A stretch of 64,000 bases of DNA from Geothrix edaphica (GCF_030268045.1 NZ_BSDC01000003.1:186001-250000), one strand, 5' to 3'; numbered from the stretch's first letter, positions 51,215-60,612 are shown. Notes: a model not told the origin generated them from the letters alone. Numbers and translations: made by a program.

Positions 51215-54019
51215 TTAGCGGCCCTCTGCCAGGAAGGACGCCCGCACGGCGTCGAGTTCCGCCCGGATCTCCGGGGCCTGGCGGCTGGGGTCCTGGGCGG
51301 CGCGAACCAGCTCCGCCAGGGCCGCCTCGCGCTGGCCCGACCGGAAGGCCAGCCACGCCCGGGCCCGGTGGACGTAGGGGGAATCGGCGGTCCCGGCGGG
51401 GATCGCCTGGAGCTTCTGTTCGGCCTCCTTCAGCTCGGGCCTGGATCTGCGGAGCAGGCACTCCGCGGCGGCAGCCTGGGCGTTGGCGCGGACCTCGGGC
51501 GTCACCCCCTCCGGCAGGAGCTCGAGGACCTTCTGGTAGCCCGCCAGGGCCTGGGGGAACCGCTGCTGGAGCCGGTCCAGCTCGGCCCCGTAGAACCGGC
51601 ACTCGGCTTCGATGGTCCGCAGCCCTGAGGCCTCCGCGAGCTCCAGGGCCCGGCTGTGGTAGGAGGTGGAGGCGGCCACGTCTCCCTTCATCAGGGCCAG
51701 GATGCCGAGGTTCCTCAGGCAGGTGATCCGCCCGCCCCGATCCCCCACGGATTCCCGGATGGCCAGGGCCGCGGTGATCCGTCCTTCCGCGGCCGGCAGA
51801 TCGCGGGCCATGAGGGCGACCACCCCCAGGTTGTTCAGGGCGAGGGCCTCGCCCCACCGGTTCCCCAGGCCCTGCTGCAGGCTCAGGTTGTTCCGGTAGA
51901 AGGCCTCGGCCATGCCGAGGTCCCCACGCTTCAGGGCGAGGTTGGCCAGGTTGTTCTGGGCCAGGGACAGGTACACCTTGTCCCCGGTCTGCTGGCTGAG
52001 CCGGAGCGAGCGCTCATAGAACTCGCCGGCCTCCTGGTACTTTCCCCGCTCGGCGGCGATGAGGCCCAGGTGGTTGTAGGCGATGGTCTCCCCGTCCCGG
52101 TCGCCGATGGTCTGGGCCAGGGCCAGGGTGGCCTCCCGCAGGTGCTGGGACTCGTCGAGGTGCCCCAGATCCTTGGCCAGATAGGCCTTGAGGGCCAGGG
52201 CGCGCCCTTCCGCCCAGCGGTCCCCCGTGGCCTTGGCGGACATGAGCGCCCAGTTGGCAACCGCCGGCGCCTGGTCCCGGCCAAGGCGGCGGAGGCACGC
52301 GGCATAGGCCGATACGGCGCTGGAGAAGGCGGGGGCCTTCATGGCCGCCTCCCGGAGCTGGGCCTCGCTGCCCTTGAAGTCTCCCTTCAGGAACAGGGCC
52401 TTGCCTTCGGCGTAGGCCGCGAAGACCTCCGGCGGGACCGCTGCGTTCTGGGGGGCGCTCGACCGCAGGGGATCCACCTTGTGGAGCAGGTCGTGGGCCG
52501 CCGGATCCACCAGCTCGTAGGGGGCGAAGGATCCCTGGCGGGACGCCTTCGTGGTCCCCGAGAAGCGGGTCCGGCCGGAGGCGTCCACCAGCTCATAGCG
52601 GAGCACATTCGCCTGTCCGGCCGGATCCCGGCTCAGGGCTCCCCGCAGGAGCAGCCGGGCGCCGAGGGCGTTCGCGATCCGGAGCTGGCTGGCGGGTTCC
52701 ATCGCTTCCGCCGGGGAAATCCTCAGGTTGGAGAGCACCCGGCTGACGGACTCGGGCTCCACCACATCCATGTGGGGCGAACCCTGCAGGGCCGTGGAGA
52801 AGAGCTCGGCCATGCCCACGCCCACCTGCGCGTCCAGGGCCGGCTCCCCCGTGTCGTTGCGGATGGGCATGACCGCCATCCGGGGCGGGTGTTCCCTGCC
52901 GAGATCCGCGATGATGCTCCGGCCGAACAGGTAGTAGCCCCCGCCGGACACCACGCCGAGGACCACCAGGGCCGCCCCGGCCCACCGGGCCCCCGGGTTC
53001 CCCGCCAGGTGGCGGCCGATGGCGTCGGCCACCTGGCGGCTCGTGGGCCGCTTCGCGGCGTCCCGGTGGAGCATCGCCCGCAGCAGGACCCCCAGCCGCC
53101 GGGGAAGCCCGCGGCCCCGCAGGGGCTTGAGCTCGCCCTTGATGGTGGCCGCCATCCGCTCGCGGCCCTCACCCGGAAACGGGTAGTCCCCCAGCAGCAG
53201 CTCCCAGCCGACCACCCCCAGGGAGAACACGTCGCTCGGCGGGCCGACGCGCTTGCCGCGCATCTGCTCAGGGGAAGCGTAGGTGGGGCTGCCCATGAAG
53301 ACGCCCGCCTCCGTCATTTCCCCCCAGCTGGAGGGCCCCGGGGAGGGCGATCCCGAGCCCACGCTGGTGCGCTCCTCCGCGACCGGCGGAACGGACTCCG
53401 CCACGGTCAGCCCGGCCCCGGCCGGTTCAGGCATGCCCGCCAGGTTGGGCGCGTTCCCGGTGGGATCATCCCCCGCGGCCATGGTCGCATCCACCAGCCT
53501 GGCGAGACCGAAGTCCAGGACCTTGATCTGTCCGGAGGCGTCCACCATCACGTTGCTGGGTTTCAGGTCCCGGTGGACGATGCCCTTGGCGTGGGCCGCC
53601 TCCAGGGCGTGGGCGATGGACCGGAGGACCTGGAGCTTCCGGCGCAGGTCCAACGTCTTCGCCACCTCGGACAGGGTCGCCCCTTCGATGAATTCCATGG
53701 CGATGTAGGCGCTCCCCTCCGCCTCCACCCAGTCGTGCACCTGGCAGACATTCCGGTGGTTGAGCTGGGCCAGCGCCTTGGCCTCCCGGCGGAACCGCAC
53801 CTTGGCGGCCGCCTTCCCATCCTCGCCCAGGTGGATCGCCTTGAGGGCGACCTGCCGCTCCAGTACCGGGTCCCAGGCCAGGTACACCGCCCCCATGCCC
53901 CCCTGCCCGAGGAGCGCCTGCACCTGGAAGCGGCCGATCCGGGTGCCGGCCGCGAGCACACCCGCCCCGGAAGGCCCTGGAGATCCCGGATCCGGGGACG
54001 CTGGCGCGGCTGGCTGCAT
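51215..54019 (-). CDS. Ser/Thr protein kinase with TPR-type periplasmic region
   Basis: A 934-residue PknB-type kinase. The Gly loop GQGGMGAVYL and catalytic K60 are followed by HRDLKPSN (D151) and DFG (169-171). The activation segment is unusually long, with about 65 Pro/Ser/Gly residues (178-242) before GSPTYASPEQ. A membrane helix at about 345-367 separates the kinase from an outer region: a domain of about 150 residues (MAVMPIRNDTGEPALDAQVG), then many TPR repeats to the end. The layout resembles acidobacterial and myxobacterial receptor kinases. It is last in an operon with the PH-like and transketolase genes. Confidence 0.9.
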   Translation of the reverse strand: MQPAAPASPDPGSPGPSGAGVLAAGTRIGRFQVQALLGQGGMGAVYLAWDPVLERQVALKAIHLGEDGKAAAKVRFRREAKALAQLNHRNVCQVHDWVEAEGSAYIAMEFIEGATLSEVAKTLDLRRKLQVLRSIAHALEAAHAKGIVHRDLKPSNVMVDASGQIKVLDFGLARLVDATMAAGDDPTGNAPNLAGMPEPAGAGLTVAESVPPVAEERTSVGSGSPSPGPSSWGEMTEAGVFMGSPTYASPEQMRGKRVGPPSDVFSLGVVGWELLLGDYPFPGEGRERMAATIKGELKPLRGRGLPRRLGVLLRAMLHRDAAKRPTSRQVADAIGRHLAGNPGARWAGAALVVLGVVSGGGYYLFGRSIIADLGREHPPRMAVMPIRNDTGEPALDAQVGVGMAELFSTALQGSPHMDVVEPESVSRVLSNLRISPAEAMEPASQLRIANALGARLLLRGALSRDPAGQANVLRYELVDASGRTRFSGTTKASRQGSFAPYELVDPAAHDLLHKVDPLRSSAPQNAAVPPEVFAAYAEGKALFLKGDFKGSEAQLREAAMKAPAFSSAVSAYAACLRRLGRDQAPAVANWALMSAKATGDRWAEGRALALKAYLAKDLGHLDESQHLREATLALAQTIGDRDGETIAYNHLGLIAAERGKYQEAGEFYERSLRLSQQTGDKVYLSLAQNNLANLALKRGDLGMAEAFYRNNLSLQQGLGNRWGEALALNNLGVVALMARDLPAAEGRITAALAIRESVGDRGGRITCLRNLGILALMKGDVAASTSYHSRALELAEASGLRTIEAECRFYGAELDRLQQRFPQALAGYQKVLELLPEGVTPEVRANAQAAAAECLLRRSRPELKEAEQKLQAIPAGTADSPYVHRARAWLAFRSGQREAALAELVRAAQDPSRQAPEIRAELDAVRASFLAEGR

Positions 54020-54031
54020 GGTCGTCCCCGC

Positions 54032-54334
54032 CTAGCGCATGCCCCGGCTCTGGGCGGCCTCGATGAGTTCCTTGATGCGGCGGGCATCGGCCTTGGTGTG
54101 GCCGTGGCTGGTCAGCGGATCACTGCCGCCGGTGCTCTCGACGGTGAGATCGGACCAGAGCAGGCCGGTCTCGATGCGGACACTGGCCACCTTCGACAGG
54201 TGGATGCTGATCTCGTTCACCGTGAACCAGGACCGCTTGCGGCGGATCACGGCGGTGTCCGTCACCTCGACCACGGTGACGAACAGGTGATTGCCCTTGG
54301 TCCAGCGGCTGGCGTGGAAGGTCTCGGTGGCCAT
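54032..54334 (-). CDS. small PH-like domain protein
   Basis: A 100-residue protein resembling bacterial PH (bPH2/YdbT-type) domains: a run of short beta-strands (HLFVTVVEVTDTAVIRRKRSWF, ISIHLSKVASVRIETG, SDLTVEST) followed by one C-terminal helix (KADARRIKELIEAAQ). PH-like domains bind lipids or proteins. Its ATG shares a base with the transketolase stop codon and its own stop lies 12 bases before the kinase start, so the three genes are a tight operon. Whether it is a cofactor for the kinase is unknown. Confidence 0.65.
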   Translation of the reverse strand: MATETFHASRWTKGNHLFVTVVEVTDTAVIRRKRSWFTVNEISIHLSKVASVRIETGLLWSDLTVESTGGSDPLTSHGHTKADARRIKELIEAAQSRGMR

Positions 54335-55302
54335 CAGAGGGCCTCCTTCGCGGCGGCGGCCACAGCCTGGGGTGTGACGCCGTAGGCCTCCAGCAGCTTC
54401 TCCGGCTTGCCGCTCTGGCCGAACTGGTCCTGCACGCCCACCCGGCGCAGGGGCATGGGATGGGCCTCGGAGAGGATCTCCGCCACCACGCCGCCCAGGC
54501 CGCCGTGGGCCTGGTGCTCCTCACAGGTGACGACCGCCCGGTGGGCCCTCGCCAGCTTCAGCAGCGTCTCGCGGTCGAAGGGCTTAATCGTGGGGCTGTG
54601 CAGCACCGTGGCCTCGATGCCCTCGGCGGCCAGCAGCTCCGCCGCCGCGAGGCAGATGGAGGTACCCAGGCCGCAGCCCACCAGCAGCACGTCCGTGCCC
54701 GGGCGCATCATCACGGCCTTGCCGATCTGGAACCGGTAGTCCTCGGCGTGGATGCGGGGGAACTTGTCGCGGGTGAGGCGGACATAAACAGGGCCTTTAT
54801 AGGCATAGGCAGCACGGATCACCTGCTTCGTCTCGATGGCATCGGCGGGCGAGATCACCGTCATGCCCGGGATCATGCGCATGAGGGCCAGGTCCTCCAG
54901 GCACTGGTGGGTGCCGCCGTCCTCGCCCACGGTGAGGCCCGCGTGAGTGGCCACGATCTTCACGTTCTGGTGGCCCACGCCCACGGCCTGCCGCACGAAC
55001 TCGTAGGCCCGGCCCGTGGCGAACATGGCGAAGGTGCTCACGAAGGGCACCACGCCGGTGGTGCTGGCTCCGGCGGCGGCGGCCACCATGCCCTGCTCGG
55101 CGGCACCCATGTTGAAGAAGCGGTCCGGAAACGCCTTGGCGAACTTGCTGGTGCGGGTGGACCCCGCCAGATCCGCGTCGAAGACGACGATGTTGGCGCC
55201 TTCGTTGCCCAGCTCCACCAGGGTGTCCCCGTAGGCGTCCCGCAGGCTGTCCATCACGACACCCGCCTTGCCGCCCACACCCGCCGTTTCCATGCCTGCC
55301 AT
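54334..55302 (-). CDS. transketolase C-terminal half (orphan)
   Basis: A 322-residue protein equal to the second half of transketolase: pyrimidine-binding domain (NMGAAEQGMVAAAAGASTTG with the catalytic-type Glu, HAGLTVGEDGGTHQ, ADAIETKQVIRAA) and the C-terminal transketolase domain (GCGLGTSICLAAAELL, CEEHQAHGGLG). The thiamine diphosphate half, usually the preceding gene, is not in this window: the upstream neighbour is divergent. ATG at 55302 has GGGAG 5 bases upstream. Split transketolases are known in archaea and many bacteria. The partner must be elsewhere or the protein has another role. Confidence 0.88.
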   Translation of the reverse strand: MAGMETAGVGGKAGVVMDSLRDAYGDTLVELGNEGANIVVFDADLAGSTRTSKFAKAFPDRFFNMGAAEQGMVAAAAGASTTGVVPFVSTFAMFATGRAYEFVRQAVGVGHQNVKIVATHAGLTVGEDGGTHQCLEDLALMRMIPGMTVISPADAIETKQVIRAAYAYKGPVYVRLTRDKFPRIHAEDYRFQIGKAVMMRPGTDVLLVGCGLGTSICLAAAELLAAEGIEATVLHSPTIKPFDRETLLKLARAHRAVVTCEEHQAHGGLGGVVAEILSEAHPMPLRRVGVQDQFGQSGKPEKLLEAYGVTPQAVAAAAKEAL

Positions 55303-55363
55303 GCCCGCTCCCGTCGAAGGTTCCATTCTACGCGAGGCGGCGCGGAGGCCGTAGGCTGGAGGG

Positions 55364-56362
55364 GTGCGCCCGCCCTTCCGACCCTCCGCCCTGCTCTGGG
55401 GCCTCCTTGCCGTCCTGGGCGGATGGGGCCTGGTGCTGCGCCTGCGGGCCCCAGGGCACCGGGCCCTGCCCTGGATCACGGCTGCGTTCCTGATCCTGGT
55501 GGCGCTGCGGGTGATCGCCCTGATCCAGGACTGGCGGCGGGGGCGGATCCCCGGCACCCGGATCCTGCTGCCGGCCCTGATCCTCGTGGAGGGCCTGGGC
55601 CTGGCCCTGGCCGGCGCCTCGCCCTTGGTGCCCGGTCTGCGCCTGGGAATCGCCTTGGCCCTGGAGGGACTGCTCCTCGTCCTCGCGGTGCGCGCCTGGC
55701 GGAGTGTGGGCGGCCGGCCTGGGAAGTGGCCGGAGCAGCGCATCGCGGCGGCCTTCGAGGCCTTCGTGCCCCCCCGGGCCGCCCGGCTCATGGCCCTGGA
55801 GCTGGTGATGCTGGGGGGCGCCTTGCGCTTTCTCTCCGGCGGCTTCCGGGAGCCCGCCCCCGGGGGCCACAGCCTGCACCGGGAGGCCGCCCTGGGCAGC
55901 TTCCTGCCCGCCCTGCCCCTGCTCATCCCAGGCGACCTGCTGCTGATCCGCGTCCTGTTTGCAGGAGCGCCGGCCTGGCTGCGCTGGGGCCTGCATCTGT
56001 CCACGGTCTATGCGGTGCTTTGGCTGTTCGGCCTCTACGCGGGCCTGAAGGGGCGCCCCCATCAGGTGATGGGGGACGAGGTGGCCCTGAACCTCGGGCC
56101 CACGAAATCCATCCACCTTCGGCGCGAGCAGATCCTGGAGGCGGCGCCCCTGCCGGACTTCGAGGATGACTGGGCCCGGCACCGCCACATGAAGGGCCTC
56201 CACAAGCTCATCACGCCGGGGCCGGCCATCCTGGAGCTGCGCCTGCGGGAGCCGGTCCCGGCCCTGAGTCTCGTCGGCCCCACGGCCCCACGGGACCGCG
56301 TGGCGGTCTCGGTGGACGATCCCGCCGCCTTCCTGGCCGCCCTGGGGGCGCCGTGCGCCTGA
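55364..56362 (+). CDS. polytopic membrane protein, unknown
   Basis: A 332-residue protein with about six membrane segments over residues 8-240 (for example LLWGLLAVLGGWGLVLRL, ITAAFLILVALRVIALI, LPALILVEGLGLALAG). The last 90 residues are a soluble region with DEVALNLGPTKSIHLRREQIL. Not a recognised family. The start is GTG at 55364, with GGAGG 2 bases upstream. It overlaps the 5' end of hrpB by 10 bases and probably is co-transcribed with it. It faces the transketolase gene with 61 bases between starts. Confidence 0.65.
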   Translation: MRPPFRPSALLWGLLAVLGGWGLVLRLRAPGHRALPWITAAFLILVALRVIALIQDWRRGRIPGTRILLPALILVEGLGLALAGASPLVPGLRLGIALALEGLLLVLAVRAWRSVGGRPGKWPEQRIAAAFEAFVPPRAARLMALELVMLGGALRFLSGGFREPAPGGHSLHREAALGSFLPALPLLIPGDLLLIRVLFAGAPAWLRWGLHLSTVYAVLWLFGLYAGLKGRPHQVMGDEVALNLGPTKSIHLRREQILEAAPLPDFEDDWARHRHMKGLHKLITPGPAILELRLREPVPALSLVGPTAPRDRVAVSVDDPAAFLAALGAPCA

Positions 56363-58821
56363 GCCTCCCCATCGATCCCCTGCTGCCGCAGCTCGTGGAG
56401 AGCCTGCGGGGGAATCCGAACCTGGTGCTGCAGGCCGACCCGGGCGCCGGCAAGACCACCCGCGTGCCCCCGGCCCTGCTGGACGCGGGACTCCTTGGAG
56501 ATGGCGAGTGCTGGATCCTGGAGCCCCGCCGCCTCGCCGCGCGCCTCGCCGCCACCCGCGTGGCGGACGAACTGGGCGAGGCCCTGGGTCAGCGGGCGGG
56601 CTACGCCGTGCGCTTCGAGCAGAAGGTGTCGAAGGCCACGCGCCTGCGCTTCGTCACCGAGGGCCTGCTGCTGCGGCGCCTGCACGGCGATCCGCACCTC
56701 CGCGGCATCGCCGCCGTGGTGCTGGACGAGTTCCATGAGCGGCACCTGCACACGGACCTGGGCATCACCCTGCTGCGGCGCCTCCAGCGCAGTTCCCGGT
56801 CCGATCTGAAGCTGCTGGTCATGTCGGCCACCCTGGATCCCGGCCCCGTGGCGGCCTACCTCGACGCCCCAGTCATCCGGAGCGAGGGCCGCGCCTTCCC
56901 CGTGGACACCACATTCCTGCCTCGCCCCGACGACCGACCCATCGACCAGCAGGTGGCCGATGCCCTGGACCGCCTCTATGGCGAGGGCCTGAAGAACCAC
57001 ACGCTCGTCTTCCTGCCCGGCGCGGCCGAGATCCGCGCCTGCCTCAAGGGTTGCGAGGCCGTGGCGGCGCGGCGCGGCCTGAGCCTGCGTCCCCTGCACG
57101 GCGAGCTGTCGCCGGACGCCCAGGCCCATGCCCTGGAAGCCAGCGACATCCCCAAGGTGATCCTCAGCACCAACGTGGCGGAAAGCTCCGTGACGCTGGA
57201 TGGCATCGGCGCCGTGGTGGACTCTGGCCTGGGCCGCGAGGCCTCGCACTCGCCCTGGTCGGGCCTGTCGGGCCTGCGCACGGTGCGCATCAGCCAGGCC
57301 CGCTGCACCCAGCGCACGGGCCGCGCGGGCCGCACCGGGCCAGGCCGCTGCCTGCGCCTCTACACCGAAGCCGACTTCGGCGCCCGCCCCGCCTTCGACA
57401 CGCCCGAGCTGCAGCGCTCGGACCTGGCGGAGCCGATGCTCTCGCTGCACGGCATGGGCATCGCGGAGCCCTCCGCCCTGGACTGGTTCGAGGCGCCGCC
57501 CGCAGCCGCCACGACAGCCGCGGAAACCCTGCTCACGCGCCTGGGCGCGCTGGCGGACGGCGCCCTCACGCCCGTGGGCCGGCGCATGGCCGACCTGCCC
57601 CTGCACCCGCGCCTGGCCCGCCTGGCCATCGCGGGCCAGGACCTCGGCATCCCGCAGCTATCGCTGCGAGCCGCCGCCCTGCTGGAGACCGGCAGCCTCA
57701 CCGCCCGCCAGGGCCTGGACCGGACGCCGGTGAAGACGGGCCACGGCGCGGACTCGGACCTGCTGCTGCGCCTGGACCAGTTCGAGGAGGCCGAGGCCGC
57801 GGGCTTCAGCGCCGGGGCCTGCCGGGCCGCGGGCCTGGATGCCGCCGCCATTCATCGCGCCAGGCGCGCCGTGCAGTCCCTGTCACGCCTCCTGCCCTCG
57901 CCTGCCGAACCGGCGGATGCTGAAACGCGCCTGCTGAAAGCTCTGCTCCAGGCCTACCCGGATCGCGTGGGGCAGCTCTCGGCCAACGGCACCTGCGCCT
58001 TCGCAGGCGGCGGGGGCGCCAAGCTGGATCCCGCCAGCCGGGTGCGGCGGCCGGGCCTGATCCTGGCCCTGGAAGCGGAGGCCGTGAAACAGGGCACGGG
58101 CGGTCAGACACTCATCCGCCTCGCCTCCCGCTGTGAGGCCGACTGGCTGCTGGAGGCCTTCGCCCAGCGTCTGGAAGACGTGGACGAAGTGCTGTTCAAC
58201 GCCTCGGCGGGGCGCGTGGAGCGGCGCTCCGAGATCCGTTACGAGGGGTTGAGCCTCGATGTCAGTCGTGGGCCCGCGGATCCTGCGGATCCGCGCGTGG
58301 CGGGCCTGCTGGCGCAGGCCCTGAAGGAAAGGCCTTTGGACGAAGTGCCCGCTCGGACCTTGGCCCGCCTGGCCTTCCTGCGGAAGCACCGGCCGGACCT
58401 GGGCCTGCCGGAAGATCTGCTGGGTCCGCTGCTCGCGGGCGCCTGCACGGGCCGCACGACCCTGCGCGAGGTGCAGGATGTGGATTGGCCCGGCGCCCTC
58501 CGCCAGGCCTTCCCCGCCGAGACCTTGCGCCTGCTGGACGCCTGGGCGCCGGAATCCATCCAGCTCCCCAAGGGCCGGCCCACCAAGGTCCACTACGAGG
58601 ACGACCCGCCCTGGATCGCCTCGCGGCTCCAAGATTTCTGGGGTCTGAAGAAAACCCCCGCCGTAGCCGGCGGCGCCGTGCCGCTGGTGCTCCACCTGCT
58701 GGCCCCCAACATGCGGGCCCTCCAGGTCACCACCGACCTCGCCGGCTTCTGGCAGCGGGTCTACAAAGAGTTGCGGCCGGGCCTGTCGCGGCGGTATCCG
58801 AAGCACCACTGGCCGGAGTAG
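56353..58821 (+). CDS. hrpB: ATP-dependent helicase HrpB
   Basis: An 822-residue DEAH-type helicase of the HrpB family. Motif I is DPGAGKTTRVP (29-39), motif II is DEFH at 125-128, SATLD is motif III, and the RecA-2 domain ends with QRTGRAGRTGPGRCLRLY. A long HA2/OB-type C-terminal part follows, ending in the HrpB-specific region with PTKVHYEDDPPWIASRLQDF. The length is close to the family norm (about 800-850). HrpB is an RNA or DNA helicase of uncertain physiological role in bacteria. The GTG start lies inside the previous gene. Confidence 0.93.
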   Translation: MRLSLPIDPLLPQLVESLRGNPNLVLQADPGAGKTTRVPPALLDAGLLGDGECWILEPRRLAARLAATRVADELGEALGQRAGYAVRFEQKVSKATRLRFVTEGLLLRRLHGDPHLRGIAAVVLDEFHERHLHTDLGITLLRRLQRSSRSDLKLLVMSATLDPGPVAAYLDAPVIRSEGRAFPVDTTFLPRPDDRPIDQQVADALDRLYGEGLKNHTLVFLPGAAEIRACLKGCEAVAARRGLSLRPLHGELSPDAQAHALEASDIPKVILSTNVAESSVTLDGIGAVVDSGLGREASHSPWSGLSGLRTVRISQARCTQRTGRAGRTGPGRCLRLYTEADFGARPAFDTPELQRSDLAEPMLSLHGMGIAEPSALDWFEAPPAAATTAAETLLTRLGALADGALTPVGRRMADLPLHPRLARLAIAGQDLGIPQLSLRAAALLETGSLTARQGLDRTPVKTGHGADSDLLLRLDQFEEAEAAGFSAGACRAAGLDAAAIHRARRAVQSLSRLLPSPAEPADAETRLLKALLQAYPDRVGQLSANGTCAFAGGGGAKLDPASRVRRPGLILALEAEAVKQGTGGQTLIRLASRCEADWLLEAFAQRLEDVDEVLFNASAGRVERRSEIRYEGLSLDVSRGPADPADPRVAGLLAQALKERPLDEVPARTLARLAFLRKHRPDLGLPEDLLGPLLAGACTGRTTLREVQDVDWPGALRQAFPAETLRLLDAWAPESIQLPKGRPTKVHYEDDPPWIASRLQDFWGLKKTPAVAGGAVPLVLHLLAPNMRALQVTTDLAGFWQRVYKELRPGLSRRYPKHHWPE

Positions 58822-58853
58822 TCGGGGATTCAGTCCGGACCTCTGCCCGCTTT

Positions 58854-59522
58854 TCAGCTCCGCAGTCCCCCCAGCAGCGCCCGCGCCCCGGCTTCCAGCA
58901 GGGTGCCATCCAGCCCGGTGGCCAGCAGGGTGAAGCCGTCCTCCTCGTGGGTCCGGATCTCCTCGGCGGTCATGCGGAAGATGCCGAGGGGCATCGAAGC
59001 CTCGCGACAGGTCCGGGCGATGGCGGCCACGGCATCCAGGAGGGCCGGGTGGCTGAACTGCTCAGAGATCCCCAGGCTGGCACTCAGGTCGTAGGGGCCC
59101 ACAAAGACGGCGTCCACGCCAGGCACCCGGGCGATGGCCGCGATGTTCCGGGCGGCCTCGGCGGATTCCGCCTGCACCACAACCAGGCCCCGGCCCCGGA
59201 CCGCGCGCACGGCCGCCTCCGCCTGGGCCGCCGTGTCCACGTGGGGCACGATGAGGCCCGCCGCGCCGCAGGCGGCTGCATCATCAAGGACCGCGGGATC
59301 CTGGAAGGGCACCCGCAATAGGCAGGGCACGGCCCCCTTCAGCGCAGCCAGGGTCCGCGACGTTTCCGCCGGGCCGAAGCCGCCGTGCTCGCCGTCCAGG
59401 AAGAGCCAGTCGAAGCCCTGGCCCGCCAGGCGGACGGCCACCTCGGGCCGGGGGATCTGCACCAGGGTGCCCAACAGGCGCTCCCCGGCGCGGAGACGGT
59501 CGCGGAAGGGAGTCTGGGACAT
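58854..59522 (-). CDS. HpcH/HpaI-family aldolase
   Basis: A 222-residue class II (metal-dependent) aldolase of the HpcH/HpaI family. GFDWLFLDGEHGGFG contains the Glu that binds metal, GLIVPHVDTAAQAEAAV and the GPYDLSASLGI segment the other active-site residues. Members cleave 4-hydroxy-2-oxo acids to pyruvate plus an aldehyde. Here the substrate is unknown and no catabolic genes are near. Shorter than typical (about 250-265). ATG at 59522 has GGAGG 5 bases upstream; an upstream extension to 59717 has none. It converges with hrpB. Confidence 0.85.
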   Translation of the reverse strand: MSQTPFRDRLRAGERLLGTLVQIPRPEVAVRLAGQGFDWLFLDGEHGGFGPAETSRTLAALKGAVPCLLRVPFQDPAVLDDAAACGAAGLIVPHVDTAAQAEAAVRAVRGRGLVVVQAESAEAARNIAAIARVPGVDAVFVGPYDLSASLGISEQFSHPALLDAVAAIARTCREASMPLGIFRMTAEEIRTHEEDGFTLLATGLDGTLLEAGARALLGGLRS

Positions 59523-59589
59523 GGGCACCTCCACCCCAAGCTTGGACCAGATCGGATCCGGAAGGCCCGGTTTGGGTAACCTGGAATCC

Positions 59590-60075
59590 ATGCTGACCTT
59601 CCGCCCCATCCAGCCCGAGGACGACGCCGCCGTGGCCGCCATCATCCGCGCGGTCATGCCGGAATTCGGGGCGGACGGCCCGGGCTTCGCCCTCCACGAT
59701 GCCGAGGTGGACCACATGAGCCGGGCCTATGCCGCACCGGGCGCAGCCTATTTCGTGGTGGTGGACGAGGCCGGGCGCCTCGTCGGCGGCGGCGGTGTCG
59801 CGGCCCTGGAGGGCGGCGAGCCCGGCGTCTGCGAGCTGCGGAAGATGTACTTCCTCCCCGAGGCCCGGGGCCGGGGCATGGGCGAGGCCCTGCTGCGCCA
59901 CTGCCTCGCGGTGGCGAAGGACCTGGGCTACCGCACCTGCTACCTGGAGACCCTCACCGGCATGGACCAGGCCCTGAAGCTCTACGGCAAGCTGGGCTTC
60001 CAGCCCCTCTGCGCGCCCCTGGGCCGCACGGGGCATGGCGGCTGCGACCACTGGTTCGCGCGGGAGCTGGCGTGA
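59590..60075 (+). CDS. GNAT-family N-acetyltransferase
   Basis: A 161-residue single-domain GNAT protein. Motif A is EARGRGMGEALLRHCLAVAKDLG (Q/RxxGxG/A), motif B LYGKLGFQPL, and the early strands FRPIQPEDDAAVAAII are typical. The CELRKMYFLP segment before motif A matches a subgroup of small-molecule or amino-acid acetyltransferases. Substrate unknown. The start has a weak ribosome-binding site. It lies before repeat copy 3 and is divergent from the aldolase, 67 bases between starts. Confidence 0.85.
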   Translation: MLTFRPIQPEDDAAVAAIIRAVMPEFGADGPGFALHDAEVDHMSRAYAAPGAAYFVVVDEAGRLVGGGGVAALEGGEPGVCELRKMYFLPEARGRGMGEALLRHCLAVAKDLGYRTCYLETLTGMDQALKLYGKLGFQPLCAPLGRTGHGGCDHWFARELA

Positions 60076-60162
60076 CAGTCCTCAGCCTCCAGTCTTCAGT
60101 CCTCAGGCGGCAGCCCAGCCGGACCTTCCCGGCTGACAGCCGACAGCTGACAGCTGACAGCC
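60075..60162. repeat. composite heptamer palindrome (copy 3)
   Basis: The left arm (60075-60115) is made of CAGTCYT heptamers, the right arm (60131-60162) of CTGACAG heptamers. They are complementary only at the CTGA positions, so the arms come from two variants of the same period-7 family. It fills the 98-base gap before acpS. Confidence 0.75.
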
Positions 60163-60172
60163 TGGACATGCC

Positions 60173-60541
60173 ATGATCCTCGGCCTCGGCACCGACCTCT
60201 GTCCCCCCAGCCGCTGGCGGCACCTGGTCGCGCGCTTCGGGGCCGGGAAGTGCGCGGGGCGCATCCTGCATCCGGACGAGGCGGCCTACCTGCTGGCGGG
60301 CAACCGGGAGCGGCTGCCGGAGCGGCTGGCGGGGCGCTGGGCCCTGCGGGAAGCCTTCGGCAAGGCCCTGGGCACAGGCCTGGACGGCTGGTCCTGGAAG
60401 GAGCTGCGCTACGTGAACGGGCGCCTGTGGCCCGTGGGCGCCCTGGCGGACCTGCTCGCGGCCCGGGGCGTCCGCAAGCTCCACGGCAGCGTGAGCCATG
60501 ACGGAGATCTGGCCATGGCCGTGGTCATCCTGGAGGATTGA
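60173..60541 (+). CDS. acpS: holo-ACP synthase
   Basis: AcpS transfers 4'-phosphopantetheine from CoA to acyl carrier protein, activating it for fatty acid synthesis. The 122 residues include the N-terminal LGLGTDLCPPSRW (metal-binding Asp), the central RWALREAFGKALG (WAxKEAxxKA family motif with Glu) and the C-terminal LHGSVSHDGDLAMAVVI. The length is normal. The Lys of the KEA motif is Arg here. The start follows a heptamer repeat and the ATG has only a weak GGAC/GG upstream, so translation is probably modest. Confidence 0.92.
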   Translation: MILGLGTDLCPPSRWRHLVARFGAGKCAGRILHPDEAAYLLAGNRERLPERLAGRWALREAFGKALGTGLDGWSWKELRYVNGRLWPVGALADLLAARGVRKLHGSVSHDGDLAMAVVILED

Positions 60542-60612
60542 GGGGCGGAAGCGGGCGAGGGCACCCCTGGCGGGTCGATCCTCGGAACTGGACCAGAGCG
60601 GCGGAGCGGACC

